DNA of 64,000 nt from Colius striatus (GCF_028858725.1 NC_084790.1:34017031-34081030); one strand, 5' to 3'; shown: positions 21,120-33,430, counted from the stretch's first letter. A program made the numbers and translations. Notes: generated by a model not told the origin, from the letters alone.

Positions 21120-21480
21120 TACCTGCTGTTGTCACCTTCTGGGGATCTGCAGTGTGCAATCTTGCTCTTTGAACTGCCTCTGGTATGCTCCCACTCTGAT
21201 CCTAATTTAATGGGATTTCACCTGTGAGTGTGTGTTTATGTGAAACTTGAACATTTCTTCCAAACTTGACAAAGTCAGGTATGTAACCATCTCTTGCTGG
21301 AGATTTGAATAAGGATCCCTTTTCTGTAATCAGAGTAGTAGTCTGAAACTTGCCCCTAAGCCACTCAATAATGTTTTTGGAAGTACCCAAGAGGACCAGG
21401 AATGCGGACAGTGGCAAAATTCACCATTTTAAGTAAGAGCCACCATTTTTACATACAAGGAGTGTGTAAGCATATCAGCT
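21120..21480 (-). mobile_element. ERV-0, probable leader or gag-start portion beyond ERV-A
   Basis: If ERV-A is removed, this flank joins the sequence left of 12511, which leads into the ERV-0 gag remnant. The minus frame 21417-21202 (with GTSKNIIEWLRGKF) could be a matrix-like gag start, but similarity is weak. The ERV-0 5' LTR was not found; the sequence becomes A-rich at 21485-21560. Confidence 0.4.
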
Positions 21481-21484
21481 GTAA

Positions 21485-21725
21485 TTAAAAAAAAAAATTA
21501 AAAACCCAACCAACAAAAAAAACCCAACCAACCAACTAAAAAACCCACAAAACTTTCCAAGGTGATCTGACACTCCTAAAGTTCTGCTATGTAGCTAAAA
21601 ATCCAGAAGGACATATAGTAATTTTTTCTCTCCTATCATTTCTGGGTTTTTCACTACCTGACAATTTGAATATATGTCAGGTCCATGCTGGTTTTAAACC
21701 AAGGTAAAACATTGAAGAATGCTAT
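21485..21725. repeat. A/C-rich low-complexity stretch and short unique sequence
   Basis: A run of A with AACCC and AACCAACC units at 21487-21550, then unremarkable sequence up to the target duplication of the next LTR. Confidence 0.6.
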
Positions 21726-21730
21726 CAAAG

Positions 21731-22723
21731 TGTCGTGGTTTAGGCCCATCAGGGAACAAAGACCACGATTAGCCTCAAGTACCGAAGAGGCTGAGAATTG
21801 CTCAAGGGCAGGGAGGGCTTAATTGCCGCTTAAGGTTCAGGACAAAACAGACCAGGCTACTCGGTTTGGGGAAGAAAACAGAAAATAATTTAATGCAACA
21901 TCAACTAAAACATACCCACAAAAACCCAAAACATAACCAAAACGAAACAACACAGAGTAATACGTCAATGAAGAGTCCAACCAGCCTTTTTAAGAACACC
22001 TTCCCGCCACACCTCCCCTCTTCCCGGGCTCAGAGCCCTGATCCCGGGGTTTTTACCTTGCCCCCCCCAATGGTTCGGGGGGGCAGGCAGTGGAGGTCTC
22101 AGTCAGTCTGCTCCCAATAGCTTCTGCCGTCTGTCCCTCCTCAGGATGGGTGAACTCCACACCAGTCCTCCCTGCGAGTCCGTGGGGTAACTCACACGCA
22201 TGGCAGACCTGCACGGGCCGCTCCAACGTGCACCCATTCCAAAGGCTGCAGCTCCTCTCTGCCTCTCGTGTGGGGCTGCTCTGCGGCGTGCAGGCTCTCC
22301 AGCACGGCCTGGGCCATGGCCGTCTCCCCACACAGTCCCTCGCCCGTCCGGGCTCACTCACATGGAGCTGCTGGTGGCTCTCGGTCCTGCCACAGATCTC
22401 CACAGGTTTCAGGGGCACAGCTTGCATTCTCGCCACGGCTTGCAGAAGGGTCTCCGGTCTATTGCTTCTCCTTCCTTCCTCCTCTGGCTGAAGGGTCCGC
22501 GTGGTCGCCTCCATCTTGTATCACCCATACATCTCCTGCCTCGTATTTCAAATTCCCGTCCCCTAAATAGTGATCGCAGAGGCGCCAGATTGGCCCAGCC
22601 GGGCCGGAGGTGGGTCTGAACCCAGGAGCCGGGGGGAGAGTCCGCAAACTCTTTACCGGGTCTTCACTGCAACCCGCTCCCCCTGTTACTAAGCCAAAAG
22701 CTGCTCCTTGCTAAACCAGAACA
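21731..22723 (-). mobile_element. Solo LTR, 993 bp, family L1 of this window
   Basis: Minus strand. The plus-strand ends are TGTCGTGGTTTAGGCCC and CTAAACCAGAACA. A perfect 5-bp duplication CAAAG is at 21726-21730 and 22724-22728. It is colinear with the other family L1 copies. The sense-strand open frame is at 22053-22514 (153 codons, starting MEATT as in the copy at 9115). Confidence 0.94.
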
Positions 22724-22728
22724 CAAAG

Positions 22729-23183
22729 GATGACTACTGAAGTGTGAATCTCCCTCCTTTACTCTGGTGCAATGCAAAGTCTCCAGAGGTTTGTAGATGC
22801 GGAGGCAAAAGGCAATGCAGAACAACCATCATTGTAAAACCCGCTTTTCATATCTGAGACCACATGGGAATTTCTGCACATACGAAATAATTAAACAAAA
22901 AAAAAAAAACATATTAAAAGAAGAATTCAGTAGTTTTATACAACTCAAATAAATGATTGTCTGTCTTTAGACACACACACACCCATGCACCCAGACACAG
23001 GGTCTACCTTCAGGTTTAGATAATTTGCACCCGTTGCTTTCAGAGTTTATGGGATTTGAGACTGGGGCAGCCAGGGATCACTGAAGAAGATAACCCTTGA
23101 TAACCTTTGAGGTTGTGAGCTGTAGGATGGCAAAGTCTGTTTTGTTAATATAGACAGCAGACTTACTCCTTGCTGCAATATGA
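22729..23183. other. Spacer between two solo LTRs, nothing recognised
   Basis: Single-copy-looking sequence with short A and CA runs (22896, 22972). The LTRs on its two sides have different target duplications and opposite orientation, so this is not the interior of one provirus. Confidence 0.5.
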
Positions 23184-23188
23184 AATTC

Positions 23189-24125
23189 TGTCATGGTTTA
23201 TCGAGGAGCAGCTTTTGCTTGGTAACAGGGAGAGCGGGTTGCAGTGAAGACCTGGTAAAGAGTTCTTGGACTCTCCCCCATCCTTGGTTTCAGACCCACC
23301 TCTGGCCTGGCTGGGCCAATCTGGTGCCTCTGCGATCACTATTTAAGGATGGGAGGAGATGTAGGAGTGGTACAAGATGGAGGCGACTACCTAGACCCCA
23401 CAGTTAGAGAAGGAAGAAGGAAGGAGCAGCACCACACCGGAGACCCCTCTCCAAGCCGTGGTGAGAATGCAGGCTGTACTGCAACCCATGCAGGGTGAGT
23501 GAGCCTGGACGGGCGACGGACTGTGTGGGGAGGCGGCCATGGCACAGGCCGTGCTGGAACCTCCGGGCCCAGAGCAGCCCCACACAAGAGGCAGAGAGGA
23601 GCTGCAGCCTTTGGGATAAATGCACATCGGAGCTGCCCATGCAGGGCTGCCGTGTGTGTGAGGTACCCCGTGGAGGTGCAGAGAGGACTGGTGTGGAGCC
23701 CACCTGTCCTGAGGAGAGGCAAACAGCAGGACTCATCAGGAATAGACTGACTGAAACCCCCACTGCCTGCCCCTCCTGGGCCGTTCAGAAGGGGAGGAGG
23801 TAAAAACGACTCGATCAGGACTCTTGAGCCTGGGAAGAGGGGAGGAGTGGGGAGAAGGTGTTCTTAAAGGGCTGGTCAGACTCTTCTTCATTGTACCACT
23901 CTGTGTTGTTTTACTTTGGTTATGTTTTGGGGTTTTATGGTTAGGCTTTAGTTGGTGTTTCATGAAATTATTTTCTGTTTTCTTCCCCAAGCCAAGTAGC
24001 CTGGTCTGTTTTGTCTGGGACCATAAATGGCAATTAAGCTCTCCCTGCCCTTTGGCAGTCCTCAGGTCTTTGGTGCTTGAGGCTAATCGTGGTCTTTTGT
24101 TCCCTGATGGGCCTAAACCGTGGCA
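23189..24125 (+). mobile_element. Solo LTR, 937 bp, family L1 of this window
   Basis: Starts TGTCATGGTTTATCGAGG and ends CCTAAACCGTGGCA. A perfect 5-bp duplication AATTC is at 23184-23188 and 24126-24130. Compared with 8912-9906 it has a deletion near 23490-23500, which breaks the N-terminal half of the internal frame; the rest is open at 23495-23803. Confidence 0.94.
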
Positions 24126-24130
24126 AATTC

Positions 24131-27060
24131 CCTGCTTTCAAAAGGGAAGCAAAGCTGCAGAACAAGAACTAATTTAATAAAGAGGCTGGTCCTTAGTTTT
24201 CCCCAGAGCTCTGCACTCAAACCTTCTATGCTTCTTAGCCAGATCTCTATTTCCCTTTCTCTTCAAAGGGTTTTACAGAGCCATAAACAGTCATTCCTGC
24301 CTAAGAAAGCCCTGGGTTTAGAACTGCATTTGTGCTCCCATCCAGGCAGGTTCTCTCAGACCTATAAGCACAGAATGGAGTGGTTAAGCCTGATCCCCAC
24401 AAGTGCTGCTAGTTGGAACTGATCTCAGGATGCTCTGATCCAATGTTGGTTTTTCACTCGGTCAAACTGAGATGAATAAAACACAGATGAAAATAATAAA
24501 TCCTCAAAGAAAACTTCCAAACTTGCGTAAGTAGGTGGATTGGTTCTGGTAGTATAAAAGCTTGAAACCCACCAAATGTCAGCAGACTTTATCACCTAGA
24601 GTAATGCTAGCCATCTAGCCTTCAAGGCAAGCACTGAGATGAGACAGATCAAAGCACAGCCAAACCAATAACTCTGCTTTACATGTGAAAACTGACCAGA
24701 ATCCCTCTTCTTTCTAATTTTGCCCCTTATTTTACTGCTTCCCCCTTCAATCCTGTTTCCTACTTTTCTTCTTGTTCCTAAAGAAAAAGCTTGAGCAACA
24801 TTGCTTTATGTTTGACAGACTCTCTCCTGCTCTTCCTGACAGCCTTAGCTCATTTCTAGAGAGGCAGTGAAGAGGGTTCCCAGTGATACAAGTTCCTTCC
24901 AGGTTTAATCACAACCTGAAAACTACAAATAGATACTATAGCGCTCCTACCAACAAAACCCTCTGTGCTCTAAGCTCACTCCTTAGCAAGTGCTAAAGAA
25001 CGCTCTGGGTAGTGGGAGAAAAGAGACGTGATACAAATATTGCAACCAGAATACATGCAAGAACCACATTTGCATTTTGGTCAGCAAGGAATCCAGTGAC
25101 TGCACCCAGCAACTACAGAAAACAGGACTGCCCTTTTCCTGCTTGGCTAGTGCCTCACCATGGCATTGGTACCTTTGTCCCCAGCATGCAAACAATGACT
25201 TCAACCCCTCCTTTTTTGTGTGATGTGACTACTGTAGTCATGTAGTCTTTGCTAGTTTAATTTCCAGGGTACCACAAACACCAAGACTACACAGTATAAT
25301 AGCTAGAACAAGAGGTCACTATTTTTTTCCTTTTTTTTTTTTTCCCCCCCCCCTCTGATATGTGTGGGTTTTAACTGGTAACAGTGATTAATCTCAGTCC
25401 CAAAAAGCTGTCTGTCACAACTCTTCAGGGAGGAACTCTTTATGACAAATCACATCTCTTTTTTCAAGCAAAATGGCACAGCAAGTTAGACGAAGGGGCA
25501 CCACTCAGCCACCAAAACCATCCCTTTCCCATCATCTTATATGCTGTCTTCCATAAATCTTGCACACACCATCTTGCTGTTATTCAGTCTTTTTAGGCTA
25601 TACTAAAAAGATTACTTGCAGTTGCTAGAAAGCTGCTTTTTTCCACTCTCAATGTATTTGCAATCCTATATTGATGTGCCAGCACTCCCTGTCACCCAGC
25701 TTAGCTCACCTCACTCCCAGCTGGTTTTCCACTCACCCCTGCACTGATGACTTTGTAGAGGACACTGTGAATACACCTCAGCCCCCTTCAGCTGAACTGC
25801 ACCCTCATTTGTTATCATTTGTTTCATTGGGCCTCATTTCAGTATGTTAAGTGTCCAGCACTGTACATAGTGTTTCAAATGACACCTCTATAGGTCATTG
25901 GGACTCTGAGGGTCTCTTTCTGTGCTGCTGGCAACGGCTATCCCATAGCTTAAGAGCTTCTTTTTGGTTATGCCCCACCAGCACTCTGATCACCTTGTAA
26001 CTGGCATGCTCTCACATGTTTCATTTCTCCTCTACCACTTCAGATTTAATTCCAGCTGAAAACAAAGATTCTGGAAGCTGGTTCTCTGTAGCATAATCTT
26101 CCCACTTTAGGTTGCTGAAAGTCACGTTATATCATTGCTCTTGTCTCCTTAAACAACATAGTTCTAATTCTTGTGCCAAAAATCATTAGTAAAAATGTGA
26201 ACAAGTTATGACCCATAGGACATCCTGGCCCAGTCTGGTCTGTGAGTGGCCTGTTGCAGTCAGCACCTACTGCCTCTGTCTTTCCTTCTCTAAATCAGCT
26301 ATCCCTCAATACCTTAAACCAGTAAGTCTGTCTTCCTTATTTAGTTGTTTTAACATGACTTTACTGAATGGATATTTTCTCTCTGAACCTCATCATCTTC
26401 TTTAGTAGACAAGCAAAATAGTCCTCTCCGCCTAAGAACAGGTTTCACTCTCACTGTGCTTCTCTCCCCGAATATTTCTGTCCATTGTGTTACCCTGGCT
26501 TTATCAGGTCCTATGTTCCCTTCCTGAGTACTGAATACAACAACAGAAACTATTTGGCTATTCCACAAACTATAGTAGTAGCAATCTTAGTAGTTATTAA
26601 AAGCTTAGAAGTCCATTATCAGTTTGCGACTCTACCTGGAGATAAAAAAATATCAAAGTCACCTTGGTTTTCTTTAGGTAGTTGAAGTATAACTTAAGAA
26701 TAGAAGCAACCATTAAAAAAAAAAAAAAAGACATCAAAAAAAGGAAAGAAATACAAACATCCTTGACAGTAGAAGTAAGGAAATTTAGAGCTGCAAAGAA
26801 AGATACCAGATTGTGAGTACAAAGCATCAGAATATACCCTCTGTCCAGGTATAGCACCATCTTCCTATCAGCCTCTTGGTGCCTGCTGTGCTTGAAGAAT
26901 ATTCAAAGGCAAAAAAGGGAAAAAACTGTCACAGGAAGGAGGGGTTTTGGGAGAGCTAAGCATTGTGAAACACTGACAGTCAGAAAGAAAAAAGCCATTT
27001 CTATGGAGGAAGCTCCAAAACCATGAAGATATAATCAGTCCCATCACTAAGCCATGGTTC
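24131..27060. other. Intergenic, nothing certain; possible ancient CR1 near 25850-26420
   Basis: No gene or intact repeat is recognised. At 26185-26240 the order of words (ATTAGTAAAAATGTGAACAAG, then a CCATAGGACATCCTGGCC-like phrase) weakly resembles the minus-strand CR1 sequence at 5541-5600, so a very old CR1 may lie here. T/C and A runs occur at 25321-25356 and 26714-26730. Confidence 0.35.
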
Positions 27061-27063
27061 CTA

Positions 27064-27094
27064 TGCTTTAGGATGCATCAAGGAGAGTGTGTCC
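27064..27094 (+). repeat. Short CR1 fragment at left flank of ERV-B
   Basis: GGATGCATCAAGGAGAGTG and the next bases match the CR1 ORF2 phrase seen at 2334-2360. The CR1 stops exactly at the ERV-B 5' LTR, and its continuation is not found right of the 3' LTR. Confidence 0.6.
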
Positions 27095-27563
27095 AGTGTG
27101 AGAAATATTGATGTTGCTTTTGCAGAATCCGAAAGAAATTAAGACAAGGAATTTTGACGGCTGTCTGCCTCTGTGTAATATAAATCGGTGGTCTAACCAT
27201 GACTGTTATCTGCCTCTGTGTAGTGTAAATCAGTGGACTAACCATAAGACTGTTATCTGTTTGTTTGTAATTAGAGTTTAAATCTTAGGATTGTGGGGGA
27301 ATCCACGATAAGATACAAAAACCAGACATCCTCTGAGGAGGATTTTAGGCGCCTCGAGAAGTTGTAAATCTTGGAGTACCTAATCAATGGGGAAACAAGG
27401 GAGGGACCTTGCGGCCGGGACAGGGAATAAAAAGCCAAATGTTGTACCTGTCAGGTGTGCCTACTAGCTAGGACACCCGCTCTTGCAAGAACGCTTAATA
27501 AAAGTGCTTCACTGCAGAGTCTGACCTGAGTCTTTCGCGAGAAAGCTTGTTTTGTTTCTCACA
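27095..27563 (+). repeat. ERV-B 5' LTR
   Basis: 469 bp, TGTGAGAAATATTG to TTTCTCACA. U3 contains two copies of a 45-bp unit (around 27185-27260). There is a TATA-like ATAAAAAG near 27427 and a polyadenylation signal AATAAA near 27496. Confidence 0.92.
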
Positions 27564-27565
27564 GT

Positions 27566-27583
27566 TGGGGGCTCGTCCGGGAT
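27566..27583 (+). promoter_or_regulatory. ERV-B primer-binding site, tRNA-Pro type
   Basis: TGGGGGCTCGTCCGGGAT lies two bases after the 5' LTR. This is the primer-binding site complementary to tRNA-Pro that is typical of gammaretrovirus-like elements. Confidence 0.93.
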
Positions 27584-28040
27584 ATGAAGTTGTCTTCCTG
27601 GGGGACCTCTGTCGCTGAAGGAGGGGAAGACGCGTCCTGTTGATTTCAATGGTCCCGTGAATCATCGACAGGGATTCCAGAGGAGACCGACCGGATCCTG
27701 AGACCAAGTTTTAAAGGCAGACCCAGTGAACCACAGGGGGGAAGGATAGGAATAGCAGGCACAATCATATTGACCAGGAAACACGGACCAAGGTAAGAAA
27801 ATTGACTATTAAGTATTACTTTGGTGGTCGGGTATCCATGGTAAGAAAATTGACTATTAAGTATTACCTGGATGGGGCATTCTGAGAGACTTTCTGTGTG
27901 CGTGTGTGTGCTTGAGACGTACCACAGGTATGAAGTGAGTGCGGAGTCCGGATCCGCGGTTCTGTTGTTCCGCTAGGAAAAGAGCTGTGAAAGGATTAAG
28001 CAAAAGCACAGAGTGACAGTAAAAGTCTCGGGAAGTCAGA

Positions 28041-29430
28041 ATGGGAAATAGAAGTGCCAGGCCTGAGGAAAATAAAAAGGACGAGGAAAAGGGTCCCAGG
28101 AACATTCCTCCAGATAGTCCGTTGGGAGGATGTTGAAAGCTGAGAAGACACGTCGGGTACTCAGGATACAGTACTGTTGCTTTACGTGGTCTAAAGAGAT
28201 GAGGAAACAAGTTTTGGCAGCATGAGTGCTTGTGGACCTTAGATTTTGTTGCCTCCAAGCATCCAATTATTGACATTGAGCGAGCTCACCTGAAAACTTT
28301 CGTAATATATAAATGATTACGTGTGTTGTTTTGTTTTGTCATTTTGTTTTGGTTTTTGTTGTTGTTGTTGCTCAGAGTGTAGTGGACTTTTTGTGGTGGC
28401 TGAATGCATTGTCTTGTTTTCTGTGACATTTTGACGTAGAGAGTAAAGTGGGACTGATCTTTTTGTTGATGTCTGCGTCTTTCTCATTGTCCCTGTCATT
28501 TGACAAAATAAATGTAGTGTCACAGAGAGAATTGTTTTATAAACTAAACGCATCAGTTCAACTTAACGTTCCTGAATGAGGAAAAAAAGAAAAATTAAAA
28601 TTGTCTATTGAAATAGAAAAGGATCTTGTGGGCTGGGGAAGATAAGAATTGATTTTGTTAACAGCATAGTGAAACCAGCTCCAACAAAAGGAGAAGGTGC
28701 TATTAAAACACTCATAGAATGACAATGAGATTTGTAAAGTCAAATTGTAATATCGCAATCTCAAAACAAATTGTTTTCTGATAAGTTAAACACTTATCAG
28801 ACTGTAGCCAAAAAAGCTGCAGTTCAGGTTGTCTGCTATAAATATTAGAGAAAAAAGAAAAAAATTAAGCTGCAGCAATTGTGTGTGTGCTCTTAACTAA
28901 AGGCACCTGCAGAGCCGGTCTCTGCACTGTATGTACGAGGAGTGTGTTTGTGTAAAATGGTTTGCAATCAGTGAGTGAGTTTTTGTGGAAGGTTTTTGAC
29001 CCCTTGATATACTATGTGTGTGTGAGGAAGTCAGTGTGTGTTATTTTTTTTTTGATGTTCAGGGTATAATCTAAAGTTGATGTTAAAATGTATGTGAAAC
29101 TTATTTTGTTTGAAGAGAAAGAACAGATAATTGACAGGAATGTGGGATGAAATTTTAATTTAAGCCTCAGAATGACTTTAGACTGGGATTATGGAAGTTG
29201 AGCAAATGGATAGAGTTTGTCGGATAATGGTTGGAAATTTGATGTTTGTGATTGGAATGTGAAGGAAGACAGGAGTGTATTGAATGGAACAAACAAAGAG
29301 GCACGAAAGGAGTCAGGGAAGAAATGTTGGGGGAAGGTAAAGGACAGCCTGGTCAGGCAATGTAGATGTTTCCTCCCCAGCGGGATGTTTTAAGTGTGGG
29401 GAAGCGGGGCACTTTGAGAGACAATGCCCC
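28041..29430 (+). pseudogene. ERV-B gag remnant
   Basis: Gag starts at ATG 28041 with MGNRSARPEE, an N-myristoylation-type MGN start, and stops after 31 codons at TGA 28134. Most of the following 1.2 kb shows no capsid that I can recognise. A CCHC zinc knuckle of the nucleocapsid (CFKCGEAGHFERQC) survives at 29386-29427, followed by a lysine-rich stretch. The protein is lost. Confidence 0.75.
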
Positions 29431-29519
29431 AAGTCGAAGGAAAAAGAAAAGGTGATGTCATTACTGTCTTTTGAAGATACTGAATGGAGAGGTCTGGGTT
29501 TCGTAATTAGAAGTCCCAT

Positions 29520-31320
29520 TGGCAGCCCTTGATAAATCTAAAGGTGGGATCCCAGGAAGAAGAAGTGGTCCTCTTGGTTGGCATGAGAGCTGCCAGAATC
29601 TCATTAAACTTTATACTCTATGGGGCAAAGTTATCAACAAATAAAACTCTCGGGAATTAAAGGAGAGACATTTTCTTTCCTTATGTTTAAACTGATGTTA
29701 TTAAGAAAGAATATAAGAACAAATAAATCTGAGAGTCCTTCTTCTGATGTTATTTTACTTCAGTATATTGTTGACTTTTTAATTTTGGGCAAAGAAAACA
29801 GTGTGGTAAAAGAAGCCACAGATTTGTTTGTTTGTTTGTTTGTTTTGTTGATTACTAAACTTTTTAGGAGAGCAGGAAGTATCAAAATCCAAATTGCAAT
29901 CTGTCAAAAAGGAAATTAGATATTTTGGACATTTTATTTGTGAAGGGAAACACAGAATGAATCCAGAGAGAATAAAGGGAGTTGTGGAATTGCCCTTCTT
30001 GCCAATAAATAAACAAAAAGGAATTAAGAAAATGTTTGTGATTGACTGTGGCCCTCTGTGGGTAAAACTGTTATGCACAGAAAACAAATGGGTTAGGTTC
30101 AAAATTGCTAAATGAAGAGACAAATGTTTTAACTTGGACAGAAGGAGAAGAAAAGCCAATCCAGGAATCAAAGTGTAATCACCACTCCTGTGTTAGCACT
30201 GTCATCCTTGGGTTAACTGCTTGTTTTGTTTGTCACAGTAGATAAGGGAGTGTTAACTCAAGAATGGGGGGGGTGAATGACAACCAATAGAACATATATA
30301 TCCAAACTTCTGGATCCCATATTGAGGGGATGACCAGAATATGTACAGGCAAAAGCTGCCACTGCCCTCTTAGTAGAGGAAAGCAGAAAACTAAAGTTTG
30401 GCGTGATATTAGTAATAAATACCTCCCAATAAGTGAAAACTCGAAAAGCTGAAAGGTGGCTAACCCATTCTAGAATATTGATATAAAAGACAATGTTCTC
30501 AACTTTAATCTTGATTACCAGCCCATGCCTTAATCCATCCACTTCCCTACGGGAGTCATGACATGTGAAAACTTTGAACACAATTGTTTAAGATATAATA
30601 GAAATATCTTTACATACAGGCCTTGAGAGTAATTCAAGGCAAAAGGCATAATGGCTATGCAATTATTGAAGGAATGAGTCAACAGCCAAGAGAAGCAGGA
30701 CAACCACCAAATACCTGGTCAGCCCAGACATGTGAATTATATGCTTTAAACAGAACCTTACAACTGTGAGAAGGAAAAGATGAACATTTTATATTGATTC
30801 AAGGTATGGCTCTGAAGTGGTATAAACTTTTGGAAAGGCATGAGAAGAAGTTTACTCAATAGCAAGGGAAAAGTATTAGTACATGGAGAAGTAATTAAAC
30901 AAGTATTAAAGAATTTATCACTTCCAATGAGATTGCAGTGGTCCATGTGAATGGGCATAAAAAATGGAATTCTTTTAGGGCCAGGGGAAACAGATTGGCC
31001 AATGAAGAAGCCAAAGAGGCAATATTAAGCCATGAGATTGTGAGTATGTATAATCTCACCTCCTAGGTATCTGCACCAAAGGCAACTCCTGTGTTCACAG
31101 AAAAAGAGACGTTAAATGAACAAGCTATGAGGGAAATAATGGCTATTTTACATCAAGGAAGTCACTGGGGTATGCAAGCAAAGTGTGATTTAGCTTTAAG
31201 AAAATATATATGTGTAGGAATGTACACAGTTGCCAAACAGATTTGTGAATGATGTGTGATTTGTAAGGAAAAAAAAAAAAGGTCCTGAGGAAATAACCCC
31301 CAGGAAGTAGAGAACCTGGC
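29520..31320 (+). pseudogene. ERV-B pol remnant (RT, RNase H, integrase finger)
   Basis: RT traces are LLQYIVDFLILG near 29755-29790 (YxDD altered to YIVD), a TTTG microsatellite at 29822-29850, and a KKEIRYFGHFICEGKHRMNP block at about 29910-29965. RNase H traces lie at 30600-31030 (CELYALNRTLQL, VVHVNGHKKW, NRLANEEAKEA). An integrase finger is near 31148-31265 (HQGSHWG, CVIC). Many stops and frameshifts. I did not find the DDE core of integrase, so it is probably deleted. Confidence 0.75.
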
Positions 31321-32458
31321 CTAAGGCCCTTTACTTTAAACCAAAAATATTTATTAAAAGAATTAGATACTGGGGTTTTATTTTGTTTTTCCTCAGGAAA
31401 AAAGGCTTTTGGCCCAAACAACACCCTCGAGTTTGCAGCCCACACCATCCAGCCTGAAGGGCAGATCCTGATCAAGTCCTGAAAAGGAACCAAACTACAA
31501 CCCGAATGACAAGGCCTGTTCCAGGTGTTACTGACCACTGAGACAGCAGTAAGAACAACTGAAAAAAAAAGGACTGGACTTATTACATCAGACTCAGAGG
31601 ACTAATGGGACTCTCCACTCGAGGATGGACAGTGGCACGTATGTCAGACTACAAACCCCTTGTGTCTTAAACTAAAGAAGCAATAAGAATCCAATGGAAA
31701 CAAGGACACTCATTAATGTTACTAACTGATGAGGTGATAGTAATAGAAATGTCATTAATTGTTGAAAATGAGGGAGATCATTGTAATTATGGGCTATTGT
31801 TTGTTGGAAATCCAGGGGACAGCATCATGGGGACAAAGTAGTATTTGGTTAAACTATGGATAAATGTAACTAACAGGGAGGCTCCACAAACTATACAGTT
31901 TAATGCTTGTCAGACAGAACCTATGAACTTGGAGTGGATATAAATGGAAGGGATTCAGGATTGTAGCGTAGAAATCAAAGAGGGGACTGAGCCGAAGGAT
32001 AGCAACTCCTACTAAATTACCTAAAATAAAACCATGAGACCCACCAAATGACTCAAAGATTGTAACTATAACTGAAGTAAATAATTTAACGTAAACATTT
32101 GAGACTGAAGCAAGATATGGAGATGCAAATGCCTGGATTGAATGGGTTTAAACATACAGTGTAGAGCCTGAATCATAGTAATTGCTATGCATGTGCCTCA
32201 GGAAGACCTACTGCACAAGTGGTTCCCTTTCCTTTAGGATAGAGTAAAGAACCACAGGGAACGAGATGTATGACTGCCCTATACCAAGAAAAGACTGCAT
32301 GGGGAAAAGAGAGCTGCGAGTCTCCCTCACTGTTATTCTCAGCTCTGCAGAGCAAAGACATCAAAGTATCTCCTGTTTTCTCTACAGTGGCCGGTAACCA
32401 CACAGCTTGTCTCTCATGACAGGGTGGAGGGGCTACTGGGTATCTCGGAGACCTGGAA
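31321..32458 (+). pseudogene. ERV-B probable env SU remnant
   Basis: Sequence between the pol remnant and the open TM region, where the SU gene is expected. Only short frames remain in the three forward frames. Unlike ERV-A I see no Ig-type Cys/Trp pattern, though decay is heavy enough to hide one. Confidence 0.4.
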
Positions 32459-33430
32459 ATGTGCACTGAGTCACTGAACGTGACTGAGGATAAAGCAGGA
32501 AATTACTCGGCTGTGAGTATCCCCAGGGCAGATCTGTGGTGGTATTGTGGAGGAAAAATCCTGAGGCCTGTACTCCCTCCAAATTGGAAAGGCACATGTG
32601 CCCTTGTTCAATTGGCTATTCCATTTACCCTGGCATTTGAAAGAGAAACATATATTTCAGGGAAAAGAATGAAAAGAAATCTGGGGGTGTCATTCGATGA
32701 CAGGATCTATACTGATTCAATTGGAGTTCCCAGGAGGGTACCTGATGAATATAAAGCACGAAATCAAATAGCAGCAGGGTTTGAATCCTCTCTGTTTTAG
32801 TGGGTAACAATAAATAAGAATGTGGATTGGATAAACTATATTTATTACAATCAGCAGTGGTTTATAAATTACACCGGAGATGCAATCAGAGGAATCACAG
32901 AACAACTAGATGCAACTAGCAGAATGGCATGGGAGAATAGAATAGTTCTAGATATGATATTGGCAGAAAAAGGAGGGGTCTGTGTAATGTTAGGAGACAA
33001 ATGTTGCACTTTCATACCAAACAATACAGCACCAGATGGAACCGTAACCAGAGCATTACAGGGACTTACCACACGAGCAGAGGAATTGGCTGAGAATTCA
33101 GGGATAGATAACTCTATTACAGGATGCTTGGAATCATGGTTCGGGAAATGGAAAGAAATGGTAATATCTGTGGTTACATCTCTAATAGTAGTTGCAGGGA
33201 TATTAATGGCAGTTGGATGCTGTATAATCCCATGTGTTAGGGGGCTTGTACAAAGATTAATTGAAACTGCGATATCCAAACAAATGCCCTTAGACCCGCC
33301 TCCCTACCATGAGAAAATGTTTCTCCTTAAGGAGCAGGAAGAAGATCAAGAAGAGATAGAATTAAAGAATAACTGTGAAATAATGTTATCTAACCTAGAA
33401 GAGTCACTGCAAAAGGCAACAAATGAATAA
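32459..33430 (+). pseudogene. ERV-B env: end of SU and TM subunit, one in-frame stop
   Basis: One forward frame runs from 32459 to 33430, interrupted only by TAG 32798. The first part holds the end of SU and a basic cleavage site KRMKR near 32665. TM follows with an ATSRM...IVLDMIL helix, a canonical C-x6-CC motif (32981-33007), FIPNNT, a membrane span (about 33165-33240) and an unusually long cytoplasmic tail. The tail has a DPPPYHE motif near 33293-33313 and a Glu-rich end. After the stop, 202 codons are open from ATG 32822. The whole is a truncated envelope; whether the 202-codon part is made is unknown. Confidence 0.82.

Noticed and set aside
21731..24125. The two LTRs as the pair of one provirus
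   Set aside because: Opposite orientation and different target duplications (CAAAG versus AATTC).
29822..29850. TTTG repeats as part of a coding gene
   Set aside because: A microsatellite within the ERV-B RT remnant; the frame through it is accidental.
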